Shown here: piece by piece, positions 7,069 to 15,607 of the stretch
How positions within the stretch are numbered: position 1 is the stretch's first letter
Layout of the letters: the number at the start of each line of letters is the position of its first letter
DNA from: Streptomyces avidinii
GTDB taxonomy: Bacteria > Actinomycetota > Actinomycetes > Streptomycetales > Streptomycetaceae
Assembly (NCBI RefSeq): GCF_014650695.1
Contig: NZ_BMVL01000009.1
Span: 105,714-169,713 of the forward strand
DNA length: 64,000 nt
Direction of reading: 5' to 3'
The notes under the pieces: generated by a model
Told to the model about the DNA's origin: nothing
Databases searched by the model: none
What the model saw: the letters and a program-made list of their open reading frames with translations, nothing else
Made by a program: the position numbers and the translations under genes

Positions 7069-7682
7069 CGCGCCGACACCTCCTTGTGCATCGTCGTCAC
7101 GGCCCCGAATCCCAGCACGTCCCGCAGCCAGGGAGTGCGCTGGACCCGTACCGCCCGGAACCCGTGCCGTTCGTACAGCTCACGCGCCCGCGGGTTCTCC
7201 GCGACCACGTCCAGCCGGATCCGCCGGCACCCCTGCTCCACGGCGATCGCCTCGACCTCCCGCAGCAGCAGCCCGCCGATGCCCCGGCTCCGCTCGGCGG
7301 GGTCCACGGCGATGCCGTCCATGACCAGCTCGCCGCGGGCCGGGGTGCGTTCCAGCAGGGCCAGCAGGAACACCCGGTACAAGCCGCGGACGCGCCCGTA
7401 CCGGGCCCTGACCGCGGCCGCGTCGCCGCCGACCAGGCCGCGTCCGGCCAGCTGGTAGCCGGCCACACCCACCACCCGGCCGCCGTCGTGGCCCCCGCCG
7501 CCGGACAGTGCTGTCACCGCCCGGTCCGCGTGCAGGTGCTCGGCGATGAATCTCCGTCCGGCCGCCGCGGGGCCGAGCGCGAGGCCCAGCTTGCCCCCGA
7601 AGGCCTCCCAGTACAGCTCGGCCACGCGCGCGGCGGCCCCCTCGGGCACCCCGCGCCGTACCTCCACGCTCTCCGTCGTCAT
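7065..7682 (-). CDS. GNAT family N-acetyltransferase
   Basis: About 205 aa from the ATG at 7682 (an in-frame ATG at 7694 is possible). The GNAT core is clear in the second half: GELVMDGIAVDPAERSRGIG followed by GGLLLREVEAIA (motif A, acetyl-CoA binding, RGIGGLL) and NPRARELYERHGFRAV (motif B). The substrate is unknown. It overlaps the PaaX gene by four bases and opens a likely three-gene run GNAT-PaaX-aminotransferase. It is divergent from the hydrolase at 7777. Confidence 0.8.
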   Translation of the reverse strand: MTTESVEVRRGVPEGAAARVAELYWEAFGGKLGLALGPAAAGRRFIAEHLHADRAVTALSGGGGHDGGRVVGVAGYQLAGRGLVGGDAAAVRARYGRVRGLYRVFLLALLERTPARGELVMDGIAVDPAERSRGIGGLLLREVEAIAVEQGCRRIRLDVVAENPRARELYERHGFRAVRVQRTPWLRDVLGFGAVTTMHKEVSAR

Positions 7683-7776
7683 ACCTGCAAGCATAATACG
7701 TTCGTCGCCGCTACGATCGTTCTAGACGTGAGCGAATGAGTGTACGAATCCACGAGTGAGGAACCCGGAGCCGCAG

Positions 7777-8826
7777 ATGACCGAGCCCCGTCCACCCGCA
7801 ACGGCCCGCAGACTCCGCCGGGCCCTGCTGTCCGTCCTCCTCCCGGCCCTCACCACGGCCCTCCTCCTCGCCGGTGTCGTCCTGTGGCAGCACGACTACG
7901 ACCTCCACGAGGAGCGCGTCACCGTCCCCGCCGCCGGCCACGACCTCCCCGGCGTGCTCGCCACCCCCGCCGCCCGGGGCCGCGGGCCCTTCCCGCTGGT
8001 GGTCTTCGTGCACGGCGACGGCGAGGTCGACGCCACCCACGACGGCTTCTACCGCCCCTACTGGGAAGCCTTCGCCCGGGCCGGCTACGCCTCGCTCTCC
8101 CTCGACAAGCCCGCCGACTGGCTCGGCCAGACCATGGACGACCGGGCCCGCGAGACCACCGACGCACTCTCCTGGGCGGCCCGCACCCGGCCCGAGATCG
8201 ATCCCGCCCGCATCGGCCTGTGGGGCGCCAGCCAGGCCGGATGGGTCATGCCCAAGGTGGTGGCACGGGCCCCCGCCCCCGGGGTGCGCTTCATCATCGC
8301 CCTCGGCACCGCCGTGAACTGGGAGCGCCAGGGGGAGTACAACCTGCGGGCCGAGCTCCGCGCGGCCGGAGCCGGCGCCGACCGCACGGCGGCCGCCCTG
8401 CGCACCCGGGAGGCCACGCTGGCGCTGCTGCGGCGCGGGGCGACCTACGAGGAGTACCGCGCGAGTCCGGGCGCCGACCGGGAACTCACGGCGGAGCGCT
8501 GGACGTTCATCAGCCGCAACCACACCGCGGATGTGACGGGCGACCTGCGGGCGATGCCGCCCGTCCCGGTGCTGCTGATCTCCGGCGCCGACGACCTGAA
8601 TGTGGACGGCGCCGAGACCGAGGCGCTCCACCGGAGCCTGCCGGCGCCCGGAACCCTCACGGTCCGCCGCTATCCGGGGGCGACCCACGCCCTGCTGCGC
8701 ACCGAGGTCGAGCGCTCCTCCTGGCGGCTGACCCTGACGGCGGTGTTCGCCCCGCGCGCCCTCTTCCCGCCCGGCCTCCTCGCCGACCAGGAGCGGTTCC
8801 TCCGGGAGGTCGGCCGCCCGGGCTGA
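7777..8826 (+). CDS. alpha/beta hydrolase with N-terminal membrane anchor
   Basis: 349 aa from the ATG at 7777, preceded by GGAG at good spacing. A membrane segment or uncleaved signal lies at about residues 18-40 (ALLSVLLPALTTALLLAGVVL). The catalytic domain has the oxyanion HGDGEVD loop, the nucleophile elbow GLWGASQAGWVMP (Ser in GASQAG), an acidic residue in LLISGADDLNVDG and the His in YPGATHALL, so the Ser-Asp-His triad is complete. It is probably a surface-anchored esterase or dienelactone-hydrolase-like enzyme. The substrate is unknown. Confidence 0.8.
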   Translation: MTEPRPPATARRLRRALLSVLLPALTTALLLAGVVLWQHDYDLHEERVTVPAAGHDLPGVLATPAARGRGPFPLVVFVHGDGEVDATHDGFYRPYWEAFARAGYASLSLDKPADWLGQTMDDRARETTDALSWAARTRPEIDPARIGLWGASQAGWVMPKVVARAPAPGVRFIIALGTAVNWERQGEYNLRAELRAAGAGADRTAAALRTREATLALLRRGATYEEYRASPGADRELTAERWTFISRNHTADVTGDLRAMPPVPVLLISGADDLNVDGAETEALHRSLPAPGTLTVRRYPGATHALLRTEVERSSWRLTLTAVFAPRALFPPGLLADQERFLREVGRPG

Positions 8827-9370
8827 CCCGCGCGAGGTCCCGTACGGGCTCCCACCGCGGCGCGGGCCCCGGCATCGAGATCCGCAGGGCGACATTGTGC
8901 GGAGCGGCCCGATGGTATTGCCACGGCGTTGTCCGAGGGGGTGTCGGCGTATGTCTGAAATGGTGGGAGTCGGAGATGGTCCACAGGTTGTCGCTCGGGT
9001 GCGCACCGTCCCGCGGGCGAAGTGCGGGCATTTCAACGGCGCTTTGGCCGGAGCCGCTCCGGCGGTGTGCCCGTGGGATCGCGATTGTTTCGCCTGCCCG
9101 TCACGGGGGAAGTGCAACTGTTTCGTTTCCGGGAAATCGGCGATGCGTGTGACCGCGCCGCGGCCGCCCGGTACGGCCCACCCGCCGTACCCGCCGGGGC
9201 GTGCCGATCCCCGCCCGGGCGGACGGTGCCGCGTGCGCCATCGCCGAGGCGCATCGGGTGGCGGACGCTGCCACGGCCGACCTGTGCGGCGCCGGCTACG
9301 TGCGCCCCGCGGAGCCGGTGCCGTCATCGGCCGCATGCGCCCCTGGCGCCCTGCTTGTGACCGGTTCGTC
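8827..9370. other. gene-poor stretch, no supported CDS
   Basis: About 540 bases with open frames on both strands but none with convincing codon use, start signal or recognisable protein. A Cys-rich open frame near 9040-9140 (CGHF, CFACPSRGKC) was considered and rejected because its surroundings are Arg/Pro-rich frame noise. The stretch ends in the terminator at 9371-9413. Confidence 0.5.
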
Positions 9371-9413
9371 GGGAACGGCCTCTAGAAACCGCCGAATCGC
9401 GGGGGCCGTTCCC
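9371..9413. terminator. hairpin GGGAACGGCC...GGCCGTTCCC
   Basis: Ten-base perfect arms with a ~23-base loop, 22 bases past the stop of the minus-strand GvpU-like gene, so it is a likely terminator for it. Confidence 0.55.
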
Positions 9414-9435
9414 GGTCGTGCCGGAAGGGGGAGGG

Positions 9436-9807
9436 CTATTTGTCGGAGTAGCTGAAGTCTCCTACGGTCCAGGCGCTGACGTCCTTGACCGCGATCCGGT
9501 ACATACCGCCGGTCTCGGGGATGCCCAGGGTGCCCTGGAGGATGCGTGCCACGTGGAAATGCAGGTGGGAGGGTGCCCCGGCCTGCTGTCTGTCGCCTCG
9601 TTCCGGAGAGCTGAAGATCTCGGCGAACGGGCCCAGCTGGTCGGAGTCCCGCAGGACCTCGGCCACCCGCTGACGCCAGACGCTCTCGGGGGCGAGCCGG
9701 CCTGTGATGACGGCGCCGTGGACCACGACGGTCAGGGACATCTGATTGGTCTGCTCCGACTCGACCATGGTGGCGAGATCGAGGAGCAGGTCGTCAGGGA
9801 TCGACAT
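9436..9807 (-). CDS. GvpU-like (gas-vesicle accessory family) protein, copy 1
   Basis: 123 aa from the ATG at 9807, chosen because MSIPDDLLLDLA aligns with MSKPDELLVDVA of the paralogue at 40204. The central motif QMSLTVVVHGAVITGRLAPESVW and the HLHFHVARILQGTLGIPETGG block resemble the GvpU family of gas-vesicle accessory proteins. No gvp structural genes are visible in the window, so the role is open. The protein lacks membrane helices. A cold-shock gene follows upstream on the same strand. Confidence 0.6.
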   Translation of the reverse strand: MSIPDDLLLDLATMVESEQTNQMSLTVVVHGAVITGRLAPESVWRQRVAEVLRDSDQLGPFAEIFSSPERGDRQQAGAPSHLHFHVARILQGTLGIPETGGMYRIAVKDVSAWTVGDFSYSDK

Positions 9808-9878
9808 GGGCACGGACTCTAGCAAGGGTGCCCGCGGACCGGCCGTACGAATTCCGGGAAACTCCGGGGAACGCGGAC

Positions 9879-9914
9879 GGCCGAGGTCCGCACCCCAGGG
9901 TGCGGGCCTCGGCC
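9879..9914 (-). terminator. terminator of cspA-like gene
   Basis: Near-perfect stem GGCCGAGGTCCGCACCC / GGTGCGGGCCTCGGCC just after the cold-shock gene stop. Confidence 0.7.
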
Positions 9915-9929
9915 GCGTCTGCGCGAACG

Positions 9930-10133
9930 TCAGGCGGGAACGATGTTCTCGGCCTGCGGGCCCTTCTGGCCCTGCGTGACGTCGAAGGTAACCTTCTGGC
10001 CTTCCTGAAGCTCACGGAAGCCGGAAGAGGCGATGTTCGAGTAGTGGGCGAAGACGTCGGCGCCGCCGCCCTCCTGCTCGATGAAGCCGAAGCCCTTTTC
10101 CGCGTTGAACCACTTCACGGTGCCAGATGCCAT
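9930..10133 (-). CDS. cspA: cold-shock domain protein, copy 1
   Basis: 67 aa, a complete CspA-type OB-fold RNA/ssDNA chaperone: MASGTVKWFNAEKGFGFI (RNP1), the aromatic DVFAHYSNI strand (RNP2) and the GQKGPQAENI C-terminal strand. A strong AAAGGAG site precedes the ATG at 10133. The frame stays open upstream to 10316, but that extension has no counterpart in other Csp proteins and is the 5' leader, which carries an element shared with the copy at 43302. It is one of three csp genes in this window. Confidence 0.95.
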   Translation of the reverse strand: MASGTVKWFNAEKGFGFIEQEGGGADVFAHYSNIASSGFRELQEGQKVTFDVTQGQKGPQAENIVPA

Positions 10134-10281
10134 ATGAATTCTCCTTTGGGGCAGTGCCCGGATCCGCACTGTGCGGGACCGGTGTCGCCGTGATGATTGC
10201 CCCGACCGGAACGCGTAATTCTCACTGCATGCACCGGAAATAAAAAGTGCACCCACCGGAAAATCCAGTGAGAGCACTTGT

Positions 10282-10307
10282 AAGTTTTTGGGAACCACAA
10301 CTGCAAC
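10282..10307 (-). promoter_or_regulatory. conserved 26-nt element at the 5' end of the csp leader (cold-box candidate)
   Basis: Matches 24 of 26 bases of a segment at 43637-43662, in the same orientation and about 130-150 bases upstream of a csp start in both cases. The core on the coding strand is CCCAAAAACTT. It lies just downstream of a possible -10 (TACGGT). The reading frames through it differ between the two genes, so conservation is at the nucleotide level. Confidence 0.6.
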
Positions 10308-10554
10308 GGACGTCACCGTAGCACAGCGGGAGCCGATGGCAGCGGAAATTTCCTCGCGCCCGAACCGAAATTCCGCACCCGGAGCGGCGCATTTTTGAAC
10401 CTGGAAATCATATGAACGCCATGGTTTTCCGCGGAATCGTTCCCGCAGGGACGTGCCGACCGGTGCGCCGGCTCGGATACCGTCGCTCAGGGCCCCGCCA
10501 ACCGGCGCGGGGCCGGGGCCCGTTGCCCCGCATCCGCAGAGCAGGGAGTACTCC

Positions 10555-10920
10555 GTGCCCCACGCAGTCGTCGACTACTCGGACTCGCTGACCGGTGCCT
10601 TCGACCGGCGGGTCTTCGCGCTCGAACTGCACGCGCTGGCGGTCGAGATCCTCGACACCGCGATCGGCAACTGCAAGACGCGTTTCCACCGTCTGGAGGA
10701 ATCCGTCGTCGGGGAGGGCACCGACGGCCGGTCGGTGGTCGTGCACGTCGAGCTGGCCATCGCCCGGGGCCGCACCGCGCAGACCAAGTCCCGCCTGACC
10801 CGTGCGGTGCTGGAACTGGTCGAGCGGCACACGGCGAAGGCCGGGGGCCTGGTGGTCCACGCCTCGGTGGACGTCCGCGACCTCGGCGAGGCCTATACCA
10901 AGAGCGTGACCACGCCCTGA
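10555..10920 (+). CDS. 5-carboxymethyl-2-hydroxymuconate isomerase-like tautomerase
   Basis: 121 aa from a GTG at 10555 with AGGGAG upstream. It belongs to the CHMI branch of the tautomerase superfamily: after Met removal the protein starts with the catalytic Pro (PHAVVDYSDSL), and it shows the two-helix/beta pattern ending in VHASVDVRDLGEAYTKS. CHMI acts in homoprotocatechuate degradation, but no other gene of that pathway is here, so the substrate is uncertain. Confidence 0.8.
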   Translation: MPHAVVDYSDSLTGAFDRRVFALELHALAVEILDTAIGNCKTRFHRLEESVVGEGTDGRSVVVHVELAIARGRTAQTKSRLTRAVLELVERHTAKAGGLVVHASVDVRDLGEAYTKSVTTP

Positions 10921-10949
10921 CGTGCGGGCCGCCCGGGTGGCCGGCGGCA

Positions 10950-11726
10950 CTACGCGCCGATGCGCAGCAGGGCCAGCGTGATGTTGTCCGGGCCGCCCGC
11001 GTCGATGGCCGCCTTCCACAGCTCGAAGGCGGCCCTGCCGTCGTCGTGCACCCGGAGCAGCGCCTCGATCTCCTCGTTCGGCACCGGGTCCGTGAGCCCG
11101 TCGCTGCACACCAGGTAGCGATCGCCCTCGGTCACCGCGAGCGTCGCGATGTGGGGGGTGATGTCGTTGTACGCGCGGCTGCCGCCGAGGACCTGGGTGA
11201 CCGCCGAGGTGGTGCGGTGCCCGGGTGCGGGTGGCGGGCTGTCGTCCACGCTGATCTGGCGCAGTCCGTCCGGCGTGGCGTGGAACACCTTGCTGTCGCC
11301 GACGTTGAACGCCAGCAGCGAGTCCGTCAGGACGAGGGCGCCCGCGACCGTCGTCCCCATGGTGGCCAGCTCCGGCCGCCCCTCGGTGGCCGAGTGCACG
11401 GCGCGGTTGCAGAGGCTCAGCGCATCGCCGACGGCCTCGGGGCCGTCCAGCGTGGATCCGAGCGAGGACAGCTGGCGCACCACGAGCTCGCTGGCCACCT
11501 CACCGGCCGGCTGACCGCCCAGGCCGTCCGCGACCGCCACGACGAGCGGTCTGCCGAGGGGGAAGACCAGGGTCTGGGGATTCTGGGTCACGGTCCCGCA
11601 CAGGGTCCACGGTCCGATGACGAGGCTGTCCTCGTTGTGCTCGCGCACCAGACCGGCATGACTCAGGGCGGTCACAGCTATGTACGGCACCTCGACGTCC
11701 CGCCTCTCGGCAATGGAAACAGCCAT
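10950..11726 (-). CDS. PP2C-family serine/threonine protein phosphatase
   Basis: 258 aa from the ATG at 11726 (an upstream ATG at 11756 is possible). It has all the PP2C metal-ligand motifs: HNEDS near residue 28, VVAVADGLGGQPAGE near residue 65, TMGTTVAGAL, NVGDSKVFH, CSDGLTDPV and GGPDNITLAL at the end. There is no membrane or sensor domain, so it is a stand-alone cytosolic phosphatase, probably opposing Ser/Thr kinases. It is divergent from the ABM-like gene at 11840. Confidence 0.9.
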   Translation of the reverse strand: MAVSIAERRDVEVPYIAVTALSHAGLVREHNEDSLVIGPWTLCGTVTQNPQTLVFPLGRPLVVAVADGLGGQPAGEVASELVVRQLSSLGSTLDGPEAVGDALSLCNRAVHSATEGRPELATMGTTVAGALVLTDSLLAFNVGDSKVFHATPDGLRQISVDDSPPPAPGHRTTSAVTQVLGGSRAYNDITPHIATLAVTEGDRYLVCSDGLTDPVPNEEIEALLRVHDDGRAAFELWKAAIDAGGPDNITLALLRIGA

Positions 11727-11839
11727 GGCAAGACCATTGTCGCGCCGCTCCGGCATGCGGGGGGCGGCGCGGCGGAGGACGCTGGTCGTGGAGCCGCCTG
11801 TGACCCGACCGGCGGCCCTGCGAGGAAGGACTGCCGCAG

Positions 11840-12139
11840 ATGTTCGCGAGGCTGAGTACCTACCAGGGTTCACCGGTCCCCGCGGAGGGAGACGTGAGCG
11901 CGAATTCGGAGGCGATCGTCAGGCAGGTCCAGGACGTTCCCGGCTTCCGGGGTGTCTACTACCTCATCGACCGGACCACGGGCGTGGCCAAGACGCTGAC
12001 CTTGTGGGACGACGAACGGACCATGAGCGAGAGCGAGGAGGAGGGCGCCCGGATCCGCGAGGAGACCGCTCAGCGGGAGGGGCAGCAGATCATCTCGGTC
12101 GAACGTTTCGAGGTGGGCTTCAGCCACCTGCAGCCCTGA
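11840..12139 (+). CDS. small dimeric alpha-beta barrel (ABM-like) protein
   Basis: 99 aa, MFARLSTYQGSP start with GAGGAAGG upstream. The pattern of GFRGVYYLIDRTTGVAKTLTLWDDE and a C-terminal FEVGF strand matches ferredoxin-like dimeric barrels of the antibiotic-biosynthesis-monooxygenase family. No cofactor is expected. It may be a small monooxygenase or a binding protein, and it lies 52 bases before the flavin oxidase on the same strand, suggesting a joint role. Confidence 0.65.
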   Translation: MFARLSTYQGSPVPAEGDVSANSEAIVRQVQDVPGFRGVYYLIDRTTGVAKTLTLWDDERTMSESEEEGARIREETAQREGQQIISVERFEVGFSHLQP

Positions 12140-12191
12140 GCCGTGGAGCTACGCAGCCCGAAACCGACGTGATGCACGAGGAGCGATGGCC

Positions 12192-13562
12192 ATGGGCAAG
12201 CTCTCGATCGACCAGTTGCGAGAACGGGTACGCGGGGCGGTCGTCACCCCCGACGACGAGTCCTACGACGAGGCGCGCAAGGTCAACAACGCCATGATCG
12301 ACCGGAAGCCCGCCGCGGTCGTGCGCTGCGCCAACGCGGGGGACGTCATGGCCACGGTCGACTTCGCCCGCGAGAACGGGCTCGACCTGGCGGTGCGCGG
12401 CGGTGGTCACAGCGTGCCCGGCTTCGGCACCTGCGACGACGGCGTGGTGGCCGACCTGTCCGCGATGCGCGGCGTCCGCGTCGACGCCTCCGCGCGGACG
12501 GCCCGCGCGGAGGGCGGAGCGACCTGGGGCGACTTCAACGCGGCCACGTACGCCTTCGGGCTGGCCACGACCGGCGGGATCATCTCCACCACGGGCATCG
12601 GCGGACTCACCCTCGGTGGCGGCATCGGCTACCTGGCCCGCGGGCTGGGCCTGAGCTGCGACAACCTGATCTCGGCCGATGTGGTGACCGCGGACGGACG
12701 GCTCGTCGTGGCGAGCGAGGAGGAGAACGCAGACCTCTTCTGGGCCCTGCGCGGCGGAGGCGGCAACTTCGGCGCGGTGACCTCCTTCGAGTACCGGCTG
12801 AGCCCCGTCAAGGACATCTACGGCGGACCGATGCTCTTCGAGCTGAAGGACGCCGCCACCGTGCTGCGCTCCTTCGCCGACCACATCGCCGGGGCCCCGG
12901 AGGAGCTGGGCGGCTTCCCGGCCTTCCAGATCGCCCCGCCGCTCCCGTTCATCCCGGCGGACCGGCACGGTGAGCCCTTCGCGCTGATCGTGGCGTGCTG
13001 GTCGGGGCCGCTCGACGAGGGGGAGCGCGCCCTGCGGGCCTTCCACGACTTCGCGCCGGTCGTCGCCGAGCACGTGGGTCCGATGCCGTACCCGGCGCTC
13101 AACGCGGCCTTCGACGCACTCGTACCGCCCGGCCTCCAGCACTACTGGAAGGCCAACTTCGTGTCCGAGCTCACCGACGAGGTGATCGACGCGCACCTGC
13201 GGTACGCGCCGGGGCTGCCCGCCGTGAACTCGACGGTCCACATCTACCCGATCAACGGCGCCTGCCACCGCGTCGCACCGGACGCGACGGCCTTCGCCTA
13301 CCGGGACGCCTCGTTCGCCACCGTGATCGCCGGGATGTGGCCCGACCCCGCCACCAACGAGGCCGGTACGGCCTGGGTGCGCGACTACTACGAGGCGACC
13401 TCCGCGCACTCGGAGGAGGGCGGCTACATCAACTTCATGGCCGGCGACGACCAGGACCGGATCAGGGCCAACTACAAGGGCAACTACGACCGCCTGGTCG
13501 CGGTCAAGCGCGCCTACGACCCAGGGAACCTTTTCCACCTGAACCAGAACATCCGGCCGTAG
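12192..13562 (+). CDS. FAD-binding oxidoreductase, BBE (berberine-bridge) type
   Basis: 456 aa from the ATG at 12192 (GAGGAG at eight bases; an ATG two codons earlier is also possible). The PCMH FAD domain carries RGGGHSVPGFGTCDDG, whose His attaches flavin, and GLGLSCDN, whose Cys is the second flavin link, so a bicovalent flavin is likely. The C-terminal BBE domain ends in NYKGNYDRLVAVKRAYDPGNLFHLNQNI. Such enzymes oxidise sugars or secondary metabolites. The substrate is unknown. Confidence 0.9.
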   Translation: MGKLSIDQLRERVRGAVVTPDDESYDEARKVNNAMIDRKPAAVVRCANAGDVMATVDFARENGLDLAVRGGGHSVPGFGTCDDGVVADLSAMRGVRVDASARTARAEGGATWGDFNAATYAFGLATTGGIISTTGIGGLTLGGGIGYLARGLGLSCDNLISADVVTADGRLVVASEEENADLFWALRGGGGNFGAVTSFEYRLSPVKDIYGGPMLFELKDAATVLRSFADHIAGAPEELGGFPAFQIAPPLPFIPADRHGEPFALIVACWSGPLDEGERALRAFHDFAPVVAEHVGPMPYPALNAAFDALVPPGLQHYWKANFVSELTDEVIDAHLRYAPGLPAVNSTVHIYPINGACHRVAPDATAFAYRDASFATVIAGMWPDPATNEAGTAWVRDYYEATSAHSEEGGYINFMAGDDQDRIRANYKGNYDRLVAVKRAYDPGNLFHLNQNIRP

Positions 13563-13656
13563 CGGTGCAGATGCGGAGTGTTCCGGTATCTGCATATTTT
13601 GTGGGTGTACCGGAAGATCCCGTACAGCCGGTTTGTCTGATTGAGGAAGGTCCCCC

Positions 13657-14082
13657 ATGAAGCGTTTCCCGGTGATCGGTGTGCTCTGCGTCGGCGCGAT
13701 TCTCGGTCTCTCCGCGTGCTCCGACGACAGCTCGCCCGCGGAGGAGGCCAGCCAGGCCGCCGCGGACCTGTGCACCGACCTCAACGCCCTCAAGGCCGAC
13801 AACGCCAAGCTGAAGGCCCTGGACCCGGCCAACGCGACCAAGGACCAGGTCAAGGACGCCTACGAGGCCGTCCAGAAGGACTGGGAGAACGTCAAGGAGA
13901 ACGCGAACCAGCTCAAGGACGCGGAACGCGCCGCGGTCCAGTCGGCAGCCGAAAACCTCAAGAAGAGCTACCAGGACCTGCCCGGGGACACGACCGGCAA
14001 GGACGCGCGCACCCAGTTGCAGCCGCAGATCGAGCAGCTGGACCAGGCCACCACGGCCGCCGCCACCGGCCAGCGGTGCTGA
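13657..14082 (+). CDS. secreted lipoprotein, coiled-coil
   Basis: 141 aa. The signal peptide ends in a lipobox LSAC at residues 18-21 (MKRFPVIGVLCVGAILGLSAC), so the protein should be lipid-anchored outside the membrane. The mature part is a highly charged helix (KADNAKLKALDPANATKDQV, ENVKENANQLKDAER) predicted to be a coiled coil, with one further pair of Cys (DLCTDL and the C-terminal QRC). No family is recognised. Confidence 0.8.
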   Translation: MKRFPVIGVLCVGAILGLSACSDDSSPAEEASQAAADLCTDLNALKADNAKLKALDPANATKDQVKDAYEAVQKDWENVKENANQLKDAERAAVQSAAENLKKSYQDLPGDTTGKDARTQLQPQIEQLDQATTAAATGQRC

Positions 14083-14113
14083 CCGGCTGATTCGCCTCCG
14101 CACTCCGCGCACG

Positions 14114-14147
14114 AAGGACCCCGCCCGGGGAGCCGGGCGGGGTCCTT
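14114..14147. terminator. bidirectional terminator
   Basis: 15-bp perfect arms AAGGACCCCGCCCGG / CCGGGCGGGGTCCTT with a four-base loop between the convergent lipoprotein and ClC genes. Confidence 0.85.
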
Positions 14148-14163
14148 CTCGTACGGGTGCCGG

Positions 14164-15552
14164 CTACTTCGCGGCGGGCGCCGCGGGCGCCGCGGCTGCG
14201 GCGGGTACGGCGGGCAGGTCGGGGATCGGCGGGCCGGCGGGCAGCAGCTCGGTGACCACGAAGGCGACCACGGCCGCGATGATCACGACCGGGATCATCG
14301 CGGTGCCGCCGAGCATCAGGACCACCATCACCACGCTGCTCACCGGCAGCCGCAGCGCACTGGCGGCGGTCGCCGCCATGCCGGCCCCCATCGCGGGGAC
14401 GGTGCCGAGGCCGGGCAGCGGACCGAGCAGGACGCCCGCCACGGCGCCGAGGCACAGGGCGGGGAAGACGGGACCGCCCCGCAGGCTGCCGAGGCAGATG
14501 GCGTAGCCGGCGCCCTTGAAGATCAGTACGCCGATCAGCGCGCCCACGCCCCAGGCGTGCGGGTCGGCGGCCAGCTCGCCGATGGTCGACTGACCCGATC
14601 CGGCGATCTCGGCGGGCGAGCGGCCGGTGATGAGCGCGTAGAGGGCGGCGCAGGCCGCCGCGGCCAGGGCGCACTGGACGGTCCGCAGGACGGGCCGCTT
14701 CGCGAGCACGTACGCGGCGATGTACCGGGATCCGGTCAGCACCGGGTGCAGGGCGGCGGCCAGGGCCGCGGCGATGAGCACCGCCCAGAGCACGTCGGGA
14801 GCGTCCAGGTGCGGCACGGGTACGCCCAGGTCGAGCTTCAGGCTTCCGACCGGCAGCCCGGTCCAGCGTCCGAGGCCCGTGAAGACCAGGTCCCCGACTC
14901 CGGCGGACAGCAGGGACGGCAGCATCACCGCGAACAGCTGCGGCCCGCCCACGCCCGCCACCTCGATCAGCAGCACCGCGGCGATCAGCGGATTGCCGAA
15001 GATCGTCGAGATGGCCGCCGCGGCTCCCGCCGCGCCCACCAGTGCGGTGCCCTGCGGGGTCACGGGTGCCTGCGCGAGGTTGCGGAACAGCAGGGCCAGC
15101 CCGCCGCCGAGGGCGATCAGCGGGGCCTCCGGACCCAGCACCGCGCCGAGCGGCAGGCTGGCCACCGCCGCGATCACGACGCCCGGCAGGTAGGAGGCGG
15201 AGGCCCCGCCGGTGTGCAGGCCGGCCGCGGGGAGGTGACCGCCGTTGCCGCGCATGTGCGTGACGACCAGACCGACCACGATGCCGGCGACGAACAGCAG
15301 GGGGAACGGCCACCACCAGGGCGGAGCGTCCCAGCCCAGGGCCTCGGGGAGGTCCGCCCACATCGCGCGTTCCATCTTGTGGAGCGCGGCGAGGAACCAG
15401 AACGAGGCGAGGGAGACCGGGATGCTGATGAGTGCGCAGAAGAGCAGCAGCTTGAGGTATCCGGGGCTGCGGAGGGTCTGCCTGAGGACGTCGGCCTCCT
15501 GCGGCTGCGTTCCGCCGGGGGGCGGTTCGGATCGAGGACGCGACTGCGGCAT
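14164..15552 (-). CDS. ClC family chloride channel/transporter
   Basis: 462 aa, polytopic. ClC signatures: GSGQSTIGEL corresponds to the GSGIP selectivity loop region, GPEAPLIALGGG to the GREGP loop carrying the gating Glu, and GGPVFPALCLGAVAG to the later GxFxP loop. The gating-Glu loop reads GPEAP, so the Glu is kept while the canonical Arg is replaced. The C-terminus is Ala/Pro-rich with no CBS domains. The start has GGAAG. It lies next to a potassium channel gene on the same strand (56-base gap), suggesting a joint ion-homeostasis unit. Confidence 0.85.
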   Translation of the reverse strand: MPQSRPRSEPPPGGTQPQEADVLRQTLRSPGYLKLLLFCALISIPVSLASFWFLAALHKMERAMWADLPEALGWDAPPWWWPFPLLFVAGIVVGLVVTHMRGNGGHLPAAGLHTGGASASYLPGVVIAAVASLPLGAVLGPEAPLIALGGGLALLFRNLAQAPVTPQGTALVGAAGAAAAISTIFGNPLIAAVLLIEVAGVGGPQLFAVMLPSLLSAGVGDLVFTGLGRWTGLPVGSLKLDLGVPVPHLDAPDVLWAVLIAAALAAALHPVLTGSRYIAAYVLAKRPVLRTVQCALAAAACAALYALITGRSPAEIAGSGQSTIGELAADPHAWGVGALIGVLIFKGAGYAICLGSLRGGPVFPALCLGAVAGVLLGPLPGLGTVPAMGAGMAATAASALRLPVSSVVMVVLMLGGTAMIPVVIIAAVVAFVVTELLPAGPPIPDLPAVPAAAAAPAAPAAK

Positions 15553-15607
15553 GGCTCACTTCCTTTCCGCTTCCTCGATGGTCCACCCCGGGGGCGTACT
15601 TCGCCGC

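Noticed and set aside
3637..7458. Very long plus-strand open frame across uricase, aminotransferase, PaaX and GNAT genes
   Set aside because: It is the antisense shadow of four well-recognised minus-strand genes, and its translation is Val/Gly/Arg-rich without domains. Similar long shadows over 22.8-26.1, 52.5-55.3 and 56.2-58.1 kb were dropped for the same reason.
8897..9385. Cys-rich plus-strand protein
   Set aside because: The short Cys cluster is embedded in Arg/Pro/Gly frame noise with no ribosome site and no family match.
10134..10316. N-terminally extended cold-shock protein or leader peptide MQ(L/F)W(F/Y)PKT
   Set aside because: The frame of the shared element relative to csp differs between the two genes, and TTG starts lack ribosome sites, so conservation is better explained at the RNA level.
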